From NCBI RefSeq assembly GCF_016405885.1, contig NZ_JAEKGC010000007.1:173661-237660 (forward strand): DNA of 64,000 nucleotides, given 5' to 3'. Under the pieces are notes generated by a model that was not told where the DNA came from, ran no database searches, and saw nothing but the letters and a program-made list of their open reading frames with translations. Each line of letters begins with the position of its first letter. Position 1 is the stretch's first letter. Positions 49,746-58,698 of the stretch are shown piece after piece. The translations under genes were made by a program, and so were the position numbers. The stretch comes from Arthrobacter sp. MSA 4-2 (GTDB lineage: Bacteria > Actinomycetota > Actinomycetes > Actinomycetales > Micrococcaceae).

Positions 49746-52700
49746 TTAAGCCCTGCGTGCAAATCTTAGCGTTGCGAGCTGGAACGGCCGCAGCTCCAGC
49801 TCCACTGCCGGCGATTCCGCCCGGCGGAGAGCGGCACCCTCGACGGGCCGCTCCAGCAGGTCGGTTTCACCCACCGAGGTGAACGCGAAGCCGGCCGTGA
49901 GGGTTCCCCGGGCCCGCGTCCCGTGCGCCTCGTAGAGGCGCACGACGACGTCGCCGCTGCCGTCCTCGGCCAGCTTGACCGCCTCGATGACGAGCGCATC
50001 GGAGTCGACGGTGAACAGGGGAGCGGCGTCCGGAGCGCCCACGCCCTCAACGGTCCGCAGCGGCAGGTTGAGCCGGTACCCTTCGCGCACCGCCTCAGGA
50101 ATGCCGGCGCCCACCCGTAGCGACACATTCATCAGATGCCGGCCCTGGTCGGACGTCGGGTCCGGAAAGGTCGGAGCCCGCAGCAGCGACAGGCGCACGG
50201 TGGTGGTCGATCCCCGGCCGGTCGAGGACGAGCGCGCGACGTCGTGGCCGTAGGTCGAATCGTTCGCCACGGCCACCCCATAGCCGGTTTCGCCGACGTG
50301 CACCCAGCGGTGCGCCACCGTTTCGAAGCGGGCGGCGTCCCAGGAGGTGTTGGCGTGGGTGGGCCGGTGGATATGGCCGAACTGGATCTCGGAGGTGGCG
50401 CGGTCGGCGTGCACATCGAGCGGGAAGGCGAGCTTGAGCAGTTTCTTCTGTTCGTGCCAGTCGACCTCGGTCCGGATATCGAGCCTCGGCTCGGTGCCGT
50501 CGAGGGAGAGGAACTGGACCACCCGAGAGGCGCTGAACTCCCGTTCGATCCGCAGCGCCGGGCCGCCGGGCCCGTCGACGACCCGCAGGTCCATGAGCTC
50601 GGTGAGGTCGCGCGTGTTCCGGCGGTAGTGCTCATCGATGTCCCAGGCATCCCACTGGGTGGGAGTGTCGCGGTGCAGCTGCAGGAGGTTCGCCGCTGCG
50701 CCGTCGGGCACCAGCTCCCGCCCGGCGGCGACGTCGTAGACGGAGCGCACCAGCCCGGTGCCGTCAACGAAGACCCGGACCGCGGCGTTCTCGAGCCGGT
50801 AGCCGCCGTCGGCCGCGCTGATAGTGCCCGCGCCGGGCTGCCGGTCCTGTGCGGCGGCAGACAGCGCCGGGACGCCGTCGACAGGGTAGGGCGAGGCGTT
50901 GAGCACCGCGGTGTGCGGCCCGGTCCCGAGGAGGCTGCGGGCGGCGCTGTCGATGATCGCCCCGAGCCGTACCGCCACGTCGGCGTAGTTGCGCTCGGCC
51001 TCCTGATGGACCCAGGCGATGGAGGAGCCGGGCAGGATGTCGTGGAACTGCTGGAGCAGCACCACCTCCCAGATCTCCCGCAGCTCCTGCTCCGGATAGG
51101 CGGCCCCGGTGCGCACGGCCGCCGTCGTGGCCCACAGTTCGGCCTCCCGCAGCAGGTGCTCGGATCGCCGGTTGCCGCGCTTGGTGCGGGCCTGGGAGGT
51201 GTAGGTGCCGCGGTGGAACTCAAGGTAGAGCTCGCCGGACCAGACCGGTGGCTGCGGATACTCCGCCTCCGCGTCCTCGAAGAAGGCCCGGGGACTGGAG
51301 AGGGCCACCGTGGGCGATCCCTCGAGAGAGGAGGTCCGCCGGGCGGCGGCGATCATCTCGCGGGTCGGTCCGCCGCCGCCGTCGCCGTGGCCGAAGGGGA
51401 CCATCGAGGTGGTGCCGATTCCCTTCTCCGCGTACTGGCTCTCGGCGCGGGCCAGTTCCTCGCCGCTCAGGGTCGAGTTGTAGGTGTCCACGGGAGGGAA
51501 GTGAGTGAACAGCTGGGTGCCGTCGATACCCTCCCAGCGGAAGGTATGGTGCGGCATGGTGTTCGTCTCGTTCCACGAGATCTTCTGCGTCAGGAACCAG
51601 CGCGCCCCGGCGGCGGCCATGATCTGGGGCAGCGCCGCCGAGTAGCCGAAGGAATCGGGCAGCCACACCTCCTCGCACTCGACGCCGAACTCGCGGAGGA
51701 AGAAGTTCTTGCCGGCCACGAACTGGCGCGCGAGGGCCTCCCCGCCGGGCAGGTTGGTGTCGGATTCGACCCACATCCCGCCGACGGGGACGAAGTTTCC
51801 GGCCGCCACCTTCTCCTTCACCCGGTCGAAGAGCTCAGGGTAGGAGGCCTTGAGCCACGCGTACTGCTGGGCCGAGGATGCCGCGAAGACGAAGTCGGGG
51901 TTTTCGTCGATGAGGTCGCACACGTTGGAAAAGGTCCGCGCAACCTTCCGGACCGTCTCACGGGTCGGCCACAGCCACGCGGAGTCGATGTGGGCGTGCC
52001 CGACGGCGTGGAGCCGGTGCGCGCTCGCCGACGCGGGCTTGGCGAGCGCAGGCGCCAGGATGTCCCGGCCGAGCTGCGCGGTGCCGGCGACGTCGTCGGG
52101 GTCCATCTCGTCGACGGCCCGGTCGAGGGCGCGGAGGATCTCGGCGCGCCGCTGGGAGGACGCGGGCAGCTGCCCGAGCAGTCCCAGCAGGGCGGCGAAG
52201 TCCTGCTCCAGCTCCCACACCGTCAGGTCGAGCAGGCCGACTTCGATCTGGGCGAGGCGGTACAGTCGAGCGTCCCCGGCCGTGGCTCTGTCCCCGTAGG
52301 GGGTGGGGATGAACAGGAAGTCCTGGGCGACGTTGGGGTTCGCCGCGGCCTCGATGTAGAGGTCGATGGGCTCACCGAGCCCGGTATCGAGCCGGACGCC
52401 GCGGTTCAGGGGCTCGACGGCCTTCAGGATGCGGCCCGACGCCGAGTACACCGTGCCCTCGGCCTGGAATCCGGGCTGCGCCCCGGTGAAGCCCAGGTCG
52501 ACGACGAGTTCGACCCGGGTGTCCTGCTCGTCCGCCCAGACGGCGGGAATCTTCCCCTCGGCGTGGAACCAGACGGTGCCCCACGGCTTGCCCCAGTACA
52601 TTCCGTGCCCGGCGGGGGTGAACTCGTTACGCACAGCCTCCTCGAAGGGCACGGGCTCGTCGGGCACCTCCCAGGAGCTGAGGGTGAGGGAGGAGGTGCT

Positions 52701-52778
52701 TCGGTAGAGGGCCGGCTGGACCCGTTCTCCGCGGAAACGCCGGATGCGGGCCTCGACGAGGGGGCTGTCGTAGTGCAT
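49746..52778 (-). CDS. Glycoside hydrolase family 38 alpha-mannosidase
   Basis: A 1010-residue enzyme cleaving alpha-mannosides. The zinc-binding H261-A-H263-I-D265 stands in AVGHAHIDSAWLWP, and the nucleophile D375 is in WLPDSFGYSAALPQI; TQKISWNETNTMPHHTFRWEG is typical too. The C-terminal half is the beta-rich GH38 domain. There is no signal peptide, so it acts in the cytoplasm on imported oligosaccharides. ATG 52778 follows GAAAGGTCCCTCA. It is the last gene before the ROK regulator in a cluster with two permeases and a binding protein, which implies alpha-mannoside uptake and breakdown. Confidence 0.93.
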   Translation of the reverse strand: MHYDSPLVEARIRRFRGERVQPALYRSTSSLTLSSWEVPDEPVPFEEAVRNEFTPAGHGMYWGKPWGTVWFHAEGKIPAVWADEQDTRVELVVDLGFTGAQPGFQAEGTVYSASGRILKAVEPLNRGVRLDTGLGEPIDLYIEAAANPNVAQDFLFIPTPYGDRATAGDARLYRLAQIEVGLLDLTVWELEQDFAALLGLLGQLPASSQRRAEILRALDRAVDEMDPDDVAGTAQLGRDILAPALAKPASASAHRLHAVGHAHIDSAWLWPTRETVRKVARTFSNVCDLIDENPDFVFAASSAQQYAWLKASYPELFDRVKEKVAAGNFVPVGGMWVESDTNLPGGEALARQFVAGKNFFLREFGVECEEVWLPDSFGYSAALPQIMAAAGARWFLTQKISWNETNTMPHHTFRWEGIDGTQLFTHFPPVDTYNSTLSGEELARAESQYAEKGIGTTSMVPFGHGDGGGGPTREMIAAARRTSSLEGSPTVALSSPRAFFEDAEAEYPQPPVWSGELYLEFHRGTYTSQARTKRGNRRSEHLLREAELWATTAAVRTGAAYPEQELREIWEVVLLQQFHDILPGSSIAWVHQEAERNYADVAVRLGAIIDSAARSLLGTGPHTAVLNASPYPVDGVPALSAAAQDRQPGAGTISAADGGYRLENAAVRVFVDGTGLVRSVYDVAAGRELVPDGAAANLLQLHRDTPTQWDAWDIDEHYRRNTRDLTELMDLRVVDGPGGPALRIEREFSASRVVQFLSLDGTEPRLDIRTEVDWHEQKKLLKLAFPLDVHADRATSEIQFGHIHRPTHANTSWDAARFETVAHRWVHVGETGYGVAVANDSTYGHDVARSSSTGRGSTTTVRLSLLRAPTFPDPTSDQGRHLMNVSLRVGAGIPEAVREGYRLNLPLRTVEGVGAPDAAPLFTVDSDALVIEAVKLAEDGSGDVVVRLYEAHGTRARGTLTAGFAFTSVGETDLLERPVEGAALRRAESPAVELELRPFQLATLRFARRA

Positions 52779-52854
52779 TGAGGGACCTTTCGGGTGCGTT
52801 GGGCCGGGGGAACCGGCGGTGGCCACAGGCCACGGGGAAATGGAGCCGGGGCGG

Positions 52855-53697
52855 TCAGCCCTTGATCGCCCCGGCGGTGGCGAAGGAACCGCCGATGCCC
52901 TTGGTGACCAGGATGTAGAGGACGATGACCGGAATCGAGTAGAGCAGGGAGAAGGCCGCAAGCTGCCCGTAGGCGATGCTTCCGTACTGGCCGAAGAAGT
53001 TGAACACCGTCACGGCGGCGGGCTGCTTGTGGTTCGAGAGCAGCAGGATGAAGGGGATGAAGAAATTCCCCCACGCCTGGATGAACACGAAGATGAAGAC
53101 CACGGCGAGGCCCGGGCGCATCAACGGAACGACGACGGTGCGGAGCGCCCGCATCGCGCTCGCCCCGTCGATCCACGCGGCCTCCTCGAGGCTGACCGGC
53201 ACCGAATCCATGAAGTTCTTGGTCATCCAGATCGCCATCGGCAGCGAGGTCGCGGCCATGAACAGCGCGACCGTGGCCACGCTGTCGAGCTGGCCCAGCC
53301 GAACGAACATGCTGTACACGGGGACCATCATCGCGGTGATGGGCAGCCCGGTCCCGAACAGCACCCCGTAGAGGAACGGCTTGTTGTACCGGGCCTGGTA
53401 GCGGGACAACGGATAGGCCGCGAGCACCGCGGCGAGCACGGTGATGACGGCGCAGCCGGCCGAGAGGAGGAAGCTGTTCCACAGCGGCCACAGGGTCTGC
53501 TCCGGGGTGAGGACCGCTGAGAAGTTGGCCAGGGAAAACTCCGCCGGCAGGTTCAGCGACGCGGTTGCCTTGGTGTCGAGGGACGCGAGGAGCAGCCAGG
53601 CCAGCGGCAGGAGGAAGCAGGCCGCGATCGCGAGCAGGACGGCCGAGGAGATGCCCCGTGAGATGGACCTGCGGGGTGAGGCGATGGAGGTGGTCAT
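52855..53697 (-). CDS. Carbohydrate ABC transporter permease, MalG type
   Basis: A 280-residue membrane protein with six predicted helices. The EAA loop that contacts the ATPase is EEAAWIDGASAMRALRTVVVPLMRPGL. The short N-terminus with one helix before the periplasmic loop is typical of MalG/CUT1 inner permeases. It starts at ATG 53697, overlapping the upstream permease stop. The pair needs an ATPase; none is in this cluster, so a shared MsiK-like ATPase elsewhere is likely. Confidence 0.92.
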   Translation of the reverse strand: MTTSIASPRRSISRGISSAVLLAIAACFLLPLAWLLLASLDTKATASLNLPAEFSLANFSAVLTPEQTLWPLWNSFLLSAGCAVITVLAAVLAAYPLSRYQARYNKPFLYGVLFGTGLPITAMMVPVYSMFVRLGQLDSVATVALFMAATSLPMAIWMTKNFMDSVPVSLEEAAWIDGASAMRALRTVVVPLMRPGLAVVFIFVFIQAWGNFFIPFILLLSNHKQPAAVTVFNFFGQYGSIAYGQLAAFSLLYSIPVIVLYILVTKGIGGSFATAGAIKG

Positions 53698-54650
53698 GAA
53701 TTGTCCCCCGGTTTCAGAACACGGATGTAGAGGATGGAGAACACCGCGCCGATGAGCAGCATGACCGTCGCGATGGCGGTGCCGTAGCCGATCTTCCCGA
53801 GCCCGAAGGCCTCGGCGTAGGCGAAGATCGGCAGGGTGGTGCTGCGCTGGTTCGGTCCGCCGCTCGTCATCACGAAGATCAGGGTGAAGACGGACAGTGT
53901 CTGCAGCGTGATGAGCATCAGGTTGGTCGAGATGCTGTTGCGGATCATGGGGACCGTGACGTAGGTCAGGCGTTTCCACCCGCCGGCGCCGTCGATGACG
54001 GCGGCCTCGGTGATCTCGGGGGCGACGTCGTTCAGGGCGGCCTCGTAGATCATCATCGAGAACGCGGTGCCCCTCCAGGTATTGGCCAGGATGACGGCGG
54101 CCATCGGGTAGGTGAAAAGCCAGTCGACCGGCTCCGCATTGACGGCGGCGAGCATCCGGTTCAGGGTTCCGTCGGAGCTGAAGAAGGCGTAGCAGGCAAA
54201 GGCCGCCACGATCTCCGGAAGGACCCACGCCGTCACCACCGTCGTCGCGACGATGGAGCGCACGGCCTTGGGCGCCGCGGCGGTCAGCAGGGCCAGCCCG
54301 AGGCCCAGGAAGTTCTGCCCGATGACCGCCGAGAGGAGCAGGAACACGACGGTCAGCCACAGGGCATTCGGGAAGTCGGGGTCCGTGATGAGCGCAGAAT
54401 AGTTGTCGAGGCCGACGAACCGCGGGCTTGAGGCCGCCGTGCCCGACAGGGACGCATTGGTGAAGGATCCGTAGACGGACCAGATCACCGGGCCGAGCAT
54501 GAACAGCGCCAGCAGGACGACGGCGGGGACGAGGGGCACTGCGCGCCGCAGTGAGCGGCGCGCAGTGGGGGTCCGGCCCGCGGCGGCCGGGCGCCGCGCA
54601 GCCTGCGGAGGCCTACCGGCCCCGCCGGTCCGGGTCGGGGTGGCTGTCAC
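53694..54650 (-). CDS. Carbohydrate ABC transporter permease, MalF type
   Basis: A 318-residue protein with a 40-residue basic N-terminal segment and six predicted helices. The EAA-like loop is EITEAAVIDGAGGWKRLTYVTVPMI. It pairs with the MalG-type gene behind it (4-base overlap). The GTG at 54650 overlaps the binding-protein stop, so the three transport genes are coupled. It belongs to the CUT1 group for oligosaccharides. Confidence 0.92.
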   Translation of the reverse strand: MTATPTRTGGAGRPPQAARRPAAAGRTPTARRSLRRAVPLVPAVVLLALFMLGPVIWSVYGSFTNASLSGTAASSPRFVGLDNYSALITDPDFPNALWLTVVFLLLSAVIGQNFLGLGLALLTAAAPKAVRSIVATTVVTAWVLPEIVAAFACYAFFSSDGTLNRMLAAVNAEPVDWLFTYPMAAVILANTWRGTAFSMMIYEAALNDVAPEITEAAVIDGAGGWKRLTYVTVPMIRNSISTNLMLITLQTLSVFTLIFVMTSGGPNQRSTTLPIFAYAEAFGLGKIGYGTAIATVMLLIGAVFSILYIRVLKPGDNS

Positions 54651-56008
54651 TTCTCGATGACGTTGTCGTCGCCGACCAGGTTGCGGACCGCGTCGTCGTA
54701 GGCGTCTGCCGCCTCCTCGACGGACTGTTCCCCGGTCATGACGGCCTCCATGGCCTGCTGGATGCTTCCCGAGATTTCGGGGTAGTCCGAGGTGGTGGGG
54801 CGGTAGTGGGTCACTTCGACGAGGTCGCTGAAGAACTTGTTGACCGGGCTGGACTCGGTGAAGGAGGGGTCTTCGGCGACGTCGCTGCGCACGGGAACCT
54901 GGGAGGCGTCCTTGTTGAAGGACAGGGTGTTGTCCTTATTGAGCGCCGTGCTGATGAAGTCGAACGCCATGTCGGGGTTCTTGGTGTTCGCCCCGACGGC
55001 CAAGGTCCAGCCGCCGGACATACTCGTCGCGCCGGGCTCCTGCCCGTTCTGTGTCGGCATGGGGGCGACGGCCATGACCTCGGACCACTCCGGCCAAGGG
55101 GCGGGCCCGGTCTCGAGCCAGGTCCCCGCGATCCACGAGCCGTCGATGGAGGCGCCGACCTTGTTGGTGGGGTAGCCCTCACCGTTGAGCTGCTGGTAGT
55201 AGTTCGAGTCGAGCGCCGTGGCGACCTCCGGGCCGAGGCCGCCTCCATAGACGTCGGAGATGAACTGCAGGGAGTCCCTGAACCCCTGTGAGCCCACGAC
55301 CCACTTGCCCTCTTGCGTGTCATACAGGGTGTCCTCCGTGCCGTAGAGGAGCATCTCGAAGCCCTGCATCGAGGCAGCCTCGCCCATGCCGGTGCCGGAG
55401 TAGATGTTGAAGGGGACCGCGTCGGGGATGGCCGCCTTGATCTTTTCGGCGGCGCTGAGGATGTCATCCCAGGTCTTCGGCTCCCACGGCACGTCGAGCC
55501 CGGCCTCCTTGAACACCTCGGTGTTGTACCAGAGGGCGCGGGTGTCGGTTCCCATCGGCACCGCATAGGTCTTTCCGTCGGCGCCCAGGCCGGCCTGCTT
55601 GGCGCTGTCGATAAATGCCGAGTCCCAGTCCTCCCACTCGGCGAGGTACTCGTCCAGGGCCAGGAGGTAGCCCGCTTCGGCGTCGGGCCGGACGCGGAAG
55701 CTGTCCTCGTAGAAGACATCCGGCGCCGTGTCGGGGGAACGCTGCATCAGGGAGAGCTTGGTGGCGTAGTCGTTCTCCTCGGCCTGGATGGGCTCGAGCT
55801 CGACGGTCGATCCCGGATTGGCCTCTTCGAAATCCTCCTTGGCCTTCTTCATCAGCTTGTCCACCTGCGTGTAGGTGGCGGTTGTCTGATAGGCCACCGT
55901 GATTGACTTGTCGCCGCCCTCGGCGTCATTGCCCGCCGGCGCGCAGCCCGAGGCCGCGAGAACCAGGAAGGGAATGGCGGGCGCGGCCCAGAGAACTGAC
56001 TTTCGCAT
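54647..56008 (-). CDS. Extracellular solute-binding lipoprotein, carbohydrate type
   Basis: A 453-residue family 1 solute-binding protein. A signal peptide with lipobox LAASGC ends at about residue 22, so it is lipid-anchored outside the membrane. ITVAYQTTATYTQVDKL, DSFRVRPDAEAGYLLALD, YAVPMGTDTRALWYNTEVFKEAG and the later SIDGSWIAGTW/PMPTQNG segments are typical of oligosaccharide binders. ATG 56008 has AAAGGAG five bases upstream. It is first in the permease-mannosidase operon and would set its substrate range, presumably alpha-mannosides. Confidence 0.92.
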   Translation of the reverse strand: MRKSVLWAAPAIPFLVLAASGCAPAGNDAEGGDKSITVAYQTTATYTQVDKLMKKAKEDFEEANPGSTVELEPIQAEENDYATKLSLMQRSPDTAPDVFYEDSFRVRPDAEAGYLLALDEYLAEWEDWDSAFIDSAKQAGLGADGKTYAVPMGTDTRALWYNTEVFKEAGLDVPWEPKTWDDILSAAEKIKAAIPDAVPFNIYSGTGMGEAASMQGFEMLLYGTEDTLYDTQEGKWVVGSQGFRDSLQFISDVYGGGLGPEVATALDSNYYQQLNGEGYPTNKVGASIDGSWIAGTWLETGPAPWPEWSEVMAVAPMPTQNGQEPGATSMSGGWTLAVGANTKNPDMAFDFISTALNKDNTLSFNKDASQVPVRSDVAEDPSFTESSPVNKFFSDLVEVTHYRPTTSDYPEISGSIQQAMEAVMTGEQSVEEAADAYDDAVRNLVGDDNVIEK

Positions 56009-56120
56009 GGTGCTCCTTTGCTCCATTGAGAACCCGCCGGGGATTCTGCAGGTCGCCTTTGGCCAGCAGGAGGACGGCGGGTGGCGACGGAAGTGAAAGT
56101 AGTGGCCCGTCGTTGCGATA

Positions 56121-56149
56121 AGTAAAGCGACTGGATTAATTCCTGTCAA
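56121..56149 (-). promoter_or_regulatory. Promoter of the mannoside operon with a possible operator
   Basis: On the minus strand a perfect -35 TTGACA (56149-56144) is 17 bases from a -10 TTTACT (56126-56121). Between them lies the near-palindrome GGATTAATTCC (56133-56143), a candidate site for the ROK repressor. The leader to ATG 56008 would be about 105 bases. Confidence 0.75.
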
Positions 56150-56206
56150 CGGTTTCCGGCCGCTTCTTCGCCTCGCGGACGGCACCCGCAGGGCACACTC
56201 CTGCGC

Positions 56207-56367
56207 CGAAACTGCAGCTCACCCCGCTTTGCGCGGCGCGAAGGGGGGTGAGCTGCGCACTCGGTGGGAAGGGGCGGCGGGAGGGTGTGCATCCCAAGGT
56301 CCCCCCCGTCGAAACTGCACGTCCCCACGCTTTGCGGGCGCCGAAGGGTGGTGAGCTGCGCACTCGG
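56207..56367. repeat. Two REP-like elements in tandem, 103-bp period
   Basis: Between the mannoside promoter and ogt, CGAAACTGCA recurs at 56207 and 56310, and GTGAGCTGCGCACTCGG at 56248 and 56351, both exactly 103 bases apart. The first copy is a perfect 12-bp inverted repeat (56214-56225 with 56245-56256, 19-base loop); the second has a degraded left arm. CGCTTTGCG is shared between them. Confidence 0.8.
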
Positions 56368-56406
56368 CTGCGCGCTTGGCCGGAGGGTGCCCTTCCCGCG
56401 GAGGGG

Positions 56407-56967
56407 TCAGTCGAAGAGGGCCGTCTGGGCGCCGGAGGCACTGGCCGACACAGCAGGGGCGAAGCCGCGCACGGCGGCCTCCCGGTCGAGGAGCCGGCGC
56501 TTGACCTCGAGGCCCCAGCGGAACCCGCCCAGGGTGCCGTCGGTGCGGACCACCCGGTGGCAGGGCACGAAAAGGGCCGCCGCGTTGCGCGCACAGGCTG
56601 CCGCGGCCGCCCGGACGGCGGTCGCCTTGCCGGTCAGCGCAGCGTACTGGGCGTAGGTGACCGGCTCGCCCGCCGGCACCTCGCGCAGCACCTCCCAGGC
56701 GCGGGTGCGGAACGGTCCCGAGAGCTGGTGGACGGGGACCTCGAGGATCGCCGCGAGGTCGCCGTCGTAGTAGGCGTCAACGGCGTCGGTGATCCGCCGG
56801 AGCTCTGCCGGCGCGGCGCTCATCGAGACCGGCTTGAGGCTGACGTGGATCTGCCCGGTCAGGTCCGCCGTGTCGGCGGTCCAGCCCGAGGCGAGCACCA
56901 CTCCGTCGCGTTCAATGATGGTGAAGGGCCCGTCCGGGGTGGGGATGGTGGTGGTCAGGGAGGTCAT
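56407..56967 (-). CDS. ogt: Methylated-DNA--[protein]-cysteine S-methyltransferase
   Basis: A 186-residue suicide enzyme that takes a methyl group from O6-methylguanine. The acceptor C136 is in LFVPCHRVVRTDG, with the following GGFRWGLEVKRRLLDRE; the HTH-like FRTRAWEVLREVPAGEPVTYAQYAA is also present. The N-terminal half is the variable Ogt domain. ATG 56967 overlaps by one base the stop of the Ada-AlkA gene (TGATG), so both are on one transcript. There is no Ada domain in this protein; the fusion upstream supplies that function. Confidence 0.95.
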   Translation of the reverse strand: MTSLTTTIPTPDGPFTIIERDGVVLASGWTADTADLTGQIHVSLKPVSMSAAPAELRRITDAVDAYYDGDLAAILEVPVHQLSGPFRTRAWEVLREVPAGEPVTYAQYAALTGKATAVRAAAAACARNAAALFVPCHRVVRTDGTLGGFRWGLEVKRRLLDREAAVRGFAPAVSASASGAQTALFD

Positions 56968-58592
56968 CACTGGTTGTCCTTCGATTCCGTGGAGGGGGCC
57001 GGGGTGAAAGCATCGGGGGAGGGGCCCGGGCGGGCAGCGTGAACCCGGCGGGTGCCGGAGGCCCGCGCCGGGATGCCGGAGGCAACCCGCCACAGGTGCA
57101 TCGTGGCATAGGAACGCCAGGGGCTGACGGCGGACATGGCGTCGGAGAGCGCGGCGGCCGCCTCGGCCTTGGTCGCCGGGCCGGCCGCCGGCCCGCCGGA
57201 ACCGGTGAGGGCCGCCCACCCATTCCGGATGGCGGCGTCATTGCCGAGGTGGACGTCGGTTGCTCCCAGCACCCGCATGGCCACGTAGTTCACGGTCCAC
57301 GGGCCGATCCCGGGCAGGGGAAGCAGCCGGTCCGCCAGCGACCGCGGGTCGTCCTCCACGCCGAGGCGGATGCTGCCGTCGGCGAGCCCCTCGGCGGTGC
57401 GGCGCACCGCCTCGATCCGCCGGGCCGGTCCGCGCAGCACGCTCCCTGCCACGTCCGCGATCTGCGCCGGATTCGGAAACAGCCGCTCGAAGCCGGGTTG
57501 GGACAGCACCGATGGCGTGCCCGCCTCCGCCAGGGAGGTGAGCGCGGTTCTCGCTGCGCTCACGGTGATCTGCTGGCCGATCATCGCCCGGATGAGGAGC
57601 TCCGCGGGGTCCACCGCCCCGGGAAGCCGGATTCCGGGAACCGCTGCAGCCAGCGGCGCGAACAGCGCGCTGCCCGAGAGGGCGGCGTCGACGGCCGCGG
57701 GATCGGCATCAAGGTCGAAGAGCCTGCGGATCCGGCTCAGGAGCACGGGCAGGTCGCTGAGGCTCTCAAGGCTCAATTCGACCCGCAGACCCGCCGGCGC
57801 ATCCGTGCCGGCCACGGGGAACGCGCGGAACCAGCCCTGTCCTCCCGGCAGCTGCATCAGCCGGGCGTAGCTTCCGTCGGTGCCCTGCTCCACGCCGGGG
57901 AGGGCGCGGGCGGCCAGGAAGCCGAAGATGCCGTTGTCGTAGGGGGCCCGGACCGGCAGGGTCAGGATCAGCCCCGGAAACGCCGGCGCGGCCGCACCGG
58001 CCGGGCGGTCGGCGGAACGGCGGGGAGCCCGGCTGAGGGAATCCGCCCCGCGCAGCTGGGACGGCGTGAGGTCGAAGACCTCCTGCACCGTGTCGTTGAA
58101 CTGGCGGATGCTGCTGAAGCCCGCGGCGAAGGCGACGTCCGACAGCTTCATCGACGTCGCCGTCAGCAGCGTCCGTGCGGTCTGCGCCCGGGTGGCGCGG
58201 GCGAGGGCAAGGGGGCCCGCGCCGAGCTCCTCACGCAGGATGCGGTTGAGCTGCCGGGTCGAGTACCCGAGCTTCCCGGCCAGGCCGACGACGCCCGAAC
58301 GGTCGACCTCGCCGTCGGCGATCAGCCGCATCGAGCGGGCCGCCACGTCCGAGCGCAGGTTCCATTCCGGGGTGCCGGGCACGGCCTCGGGCAGGCAGCG
58401 CTTGCAGGCCCGGTATCCGGCCTCGTGGGCTGCGGCCGACGTGCGGTAGAACTGGACGTTCGCCGGCTTCGGGGTCCGTGCGGGACAGGACGGCCTGCAG
58501 TAGATGCCGGTGCTGGAGACCGCCGTGACGAACTGCCCGTCGAAACGGACGTCACGGGCGTCGATGGCGCGGTACTGCTGCCAGAAGTCCAT
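56967..58592 (-). CDS. Ada-type regulator fused to AlkA 3-methyladenine DNA glycosylase
   Basis: A 541-residue three-part protein. Residues 1-75 are the Ada zinc domain with C32, C36, C63, C66, where the first cysteine would accept methyl groups from phosphotriesters. Residues 85-185 are an AraC-type HTH (GVVGLAGKLGYSTRQLNRILREELG and LSDVAFAAGFSSIRQFN). From about 205 comes AlkA: its N-terminal fold, then HhH-GPD with LLPLPGIGPWTVNYVAMRVLG and the Asp in HLGNDAAIRNG. Alkylation thus activates the regulator which is physically the glycosylase. ATG 58592 has GGAGG seven bases upstream. ogt follows, overlapping by one base. Confidence 0.93.
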   Translation of the reverse strand: MDFWQQYRAIDARDVRFDGQFVTAVSSTGIYCRPSCPARTPKPANVQFYRTSAAAHEAGYRACKRCLPEAVPGTPEWNLRSDVAARSMRLIADGEVDRSGVVGLAGKLGYSTRQLNRILREELGAGPLALARATRAQTARTLLTATSMKLSDVAFAAGFSSIRQFNDTVQEVFDLTPSQLRGADSLSRAPRRSADRPAGAAAPAFPGLILTLPVRAPYDNGIFGFLAARALPGVEQGTDGSYARLMQLPGGQGWFRAFPVAGTDAPAGLRVELSLESLSDLPVLLSRIRRLFDLDADPAAVDAALSGSALFAPLAAAVPGIRLPGAVDPAELLIRAMIGQQITVSAARTALTSLAEAGTPSVLSQPGFERLFPNPAQIADVAGSVLRGPARRIEAVRRTAEGLADGSIRLGVEDDPRSLADRLLPLPGIGPWTVNYVAMRVLGATDVHLGNDAAIRNGWAALTGSGGPAAGPATKAEAAAALSDAMSAVSPWRSYATMHLWRVASGIPARASGTRRVHAARPGPSPDAFTPAPSTESKDNQ

Positions 58593-58698
58593 TGCTTCAT
58601 CCTCCCAGCTTTCCCAAGCGCAACCTAGCGGGAATCGGACATCACCGTGACGGCCCGGGTTGGGGGAGGAGGCGGGCGGCTTGCTACCGTAACTGGTT

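Noticed and set aside
50136..52781. 881-codon plus-strand frame antisense to the GH38 gene
   Set aside because: Shadow ORF; the GH38 catalytic motifs are all on the minus strand.
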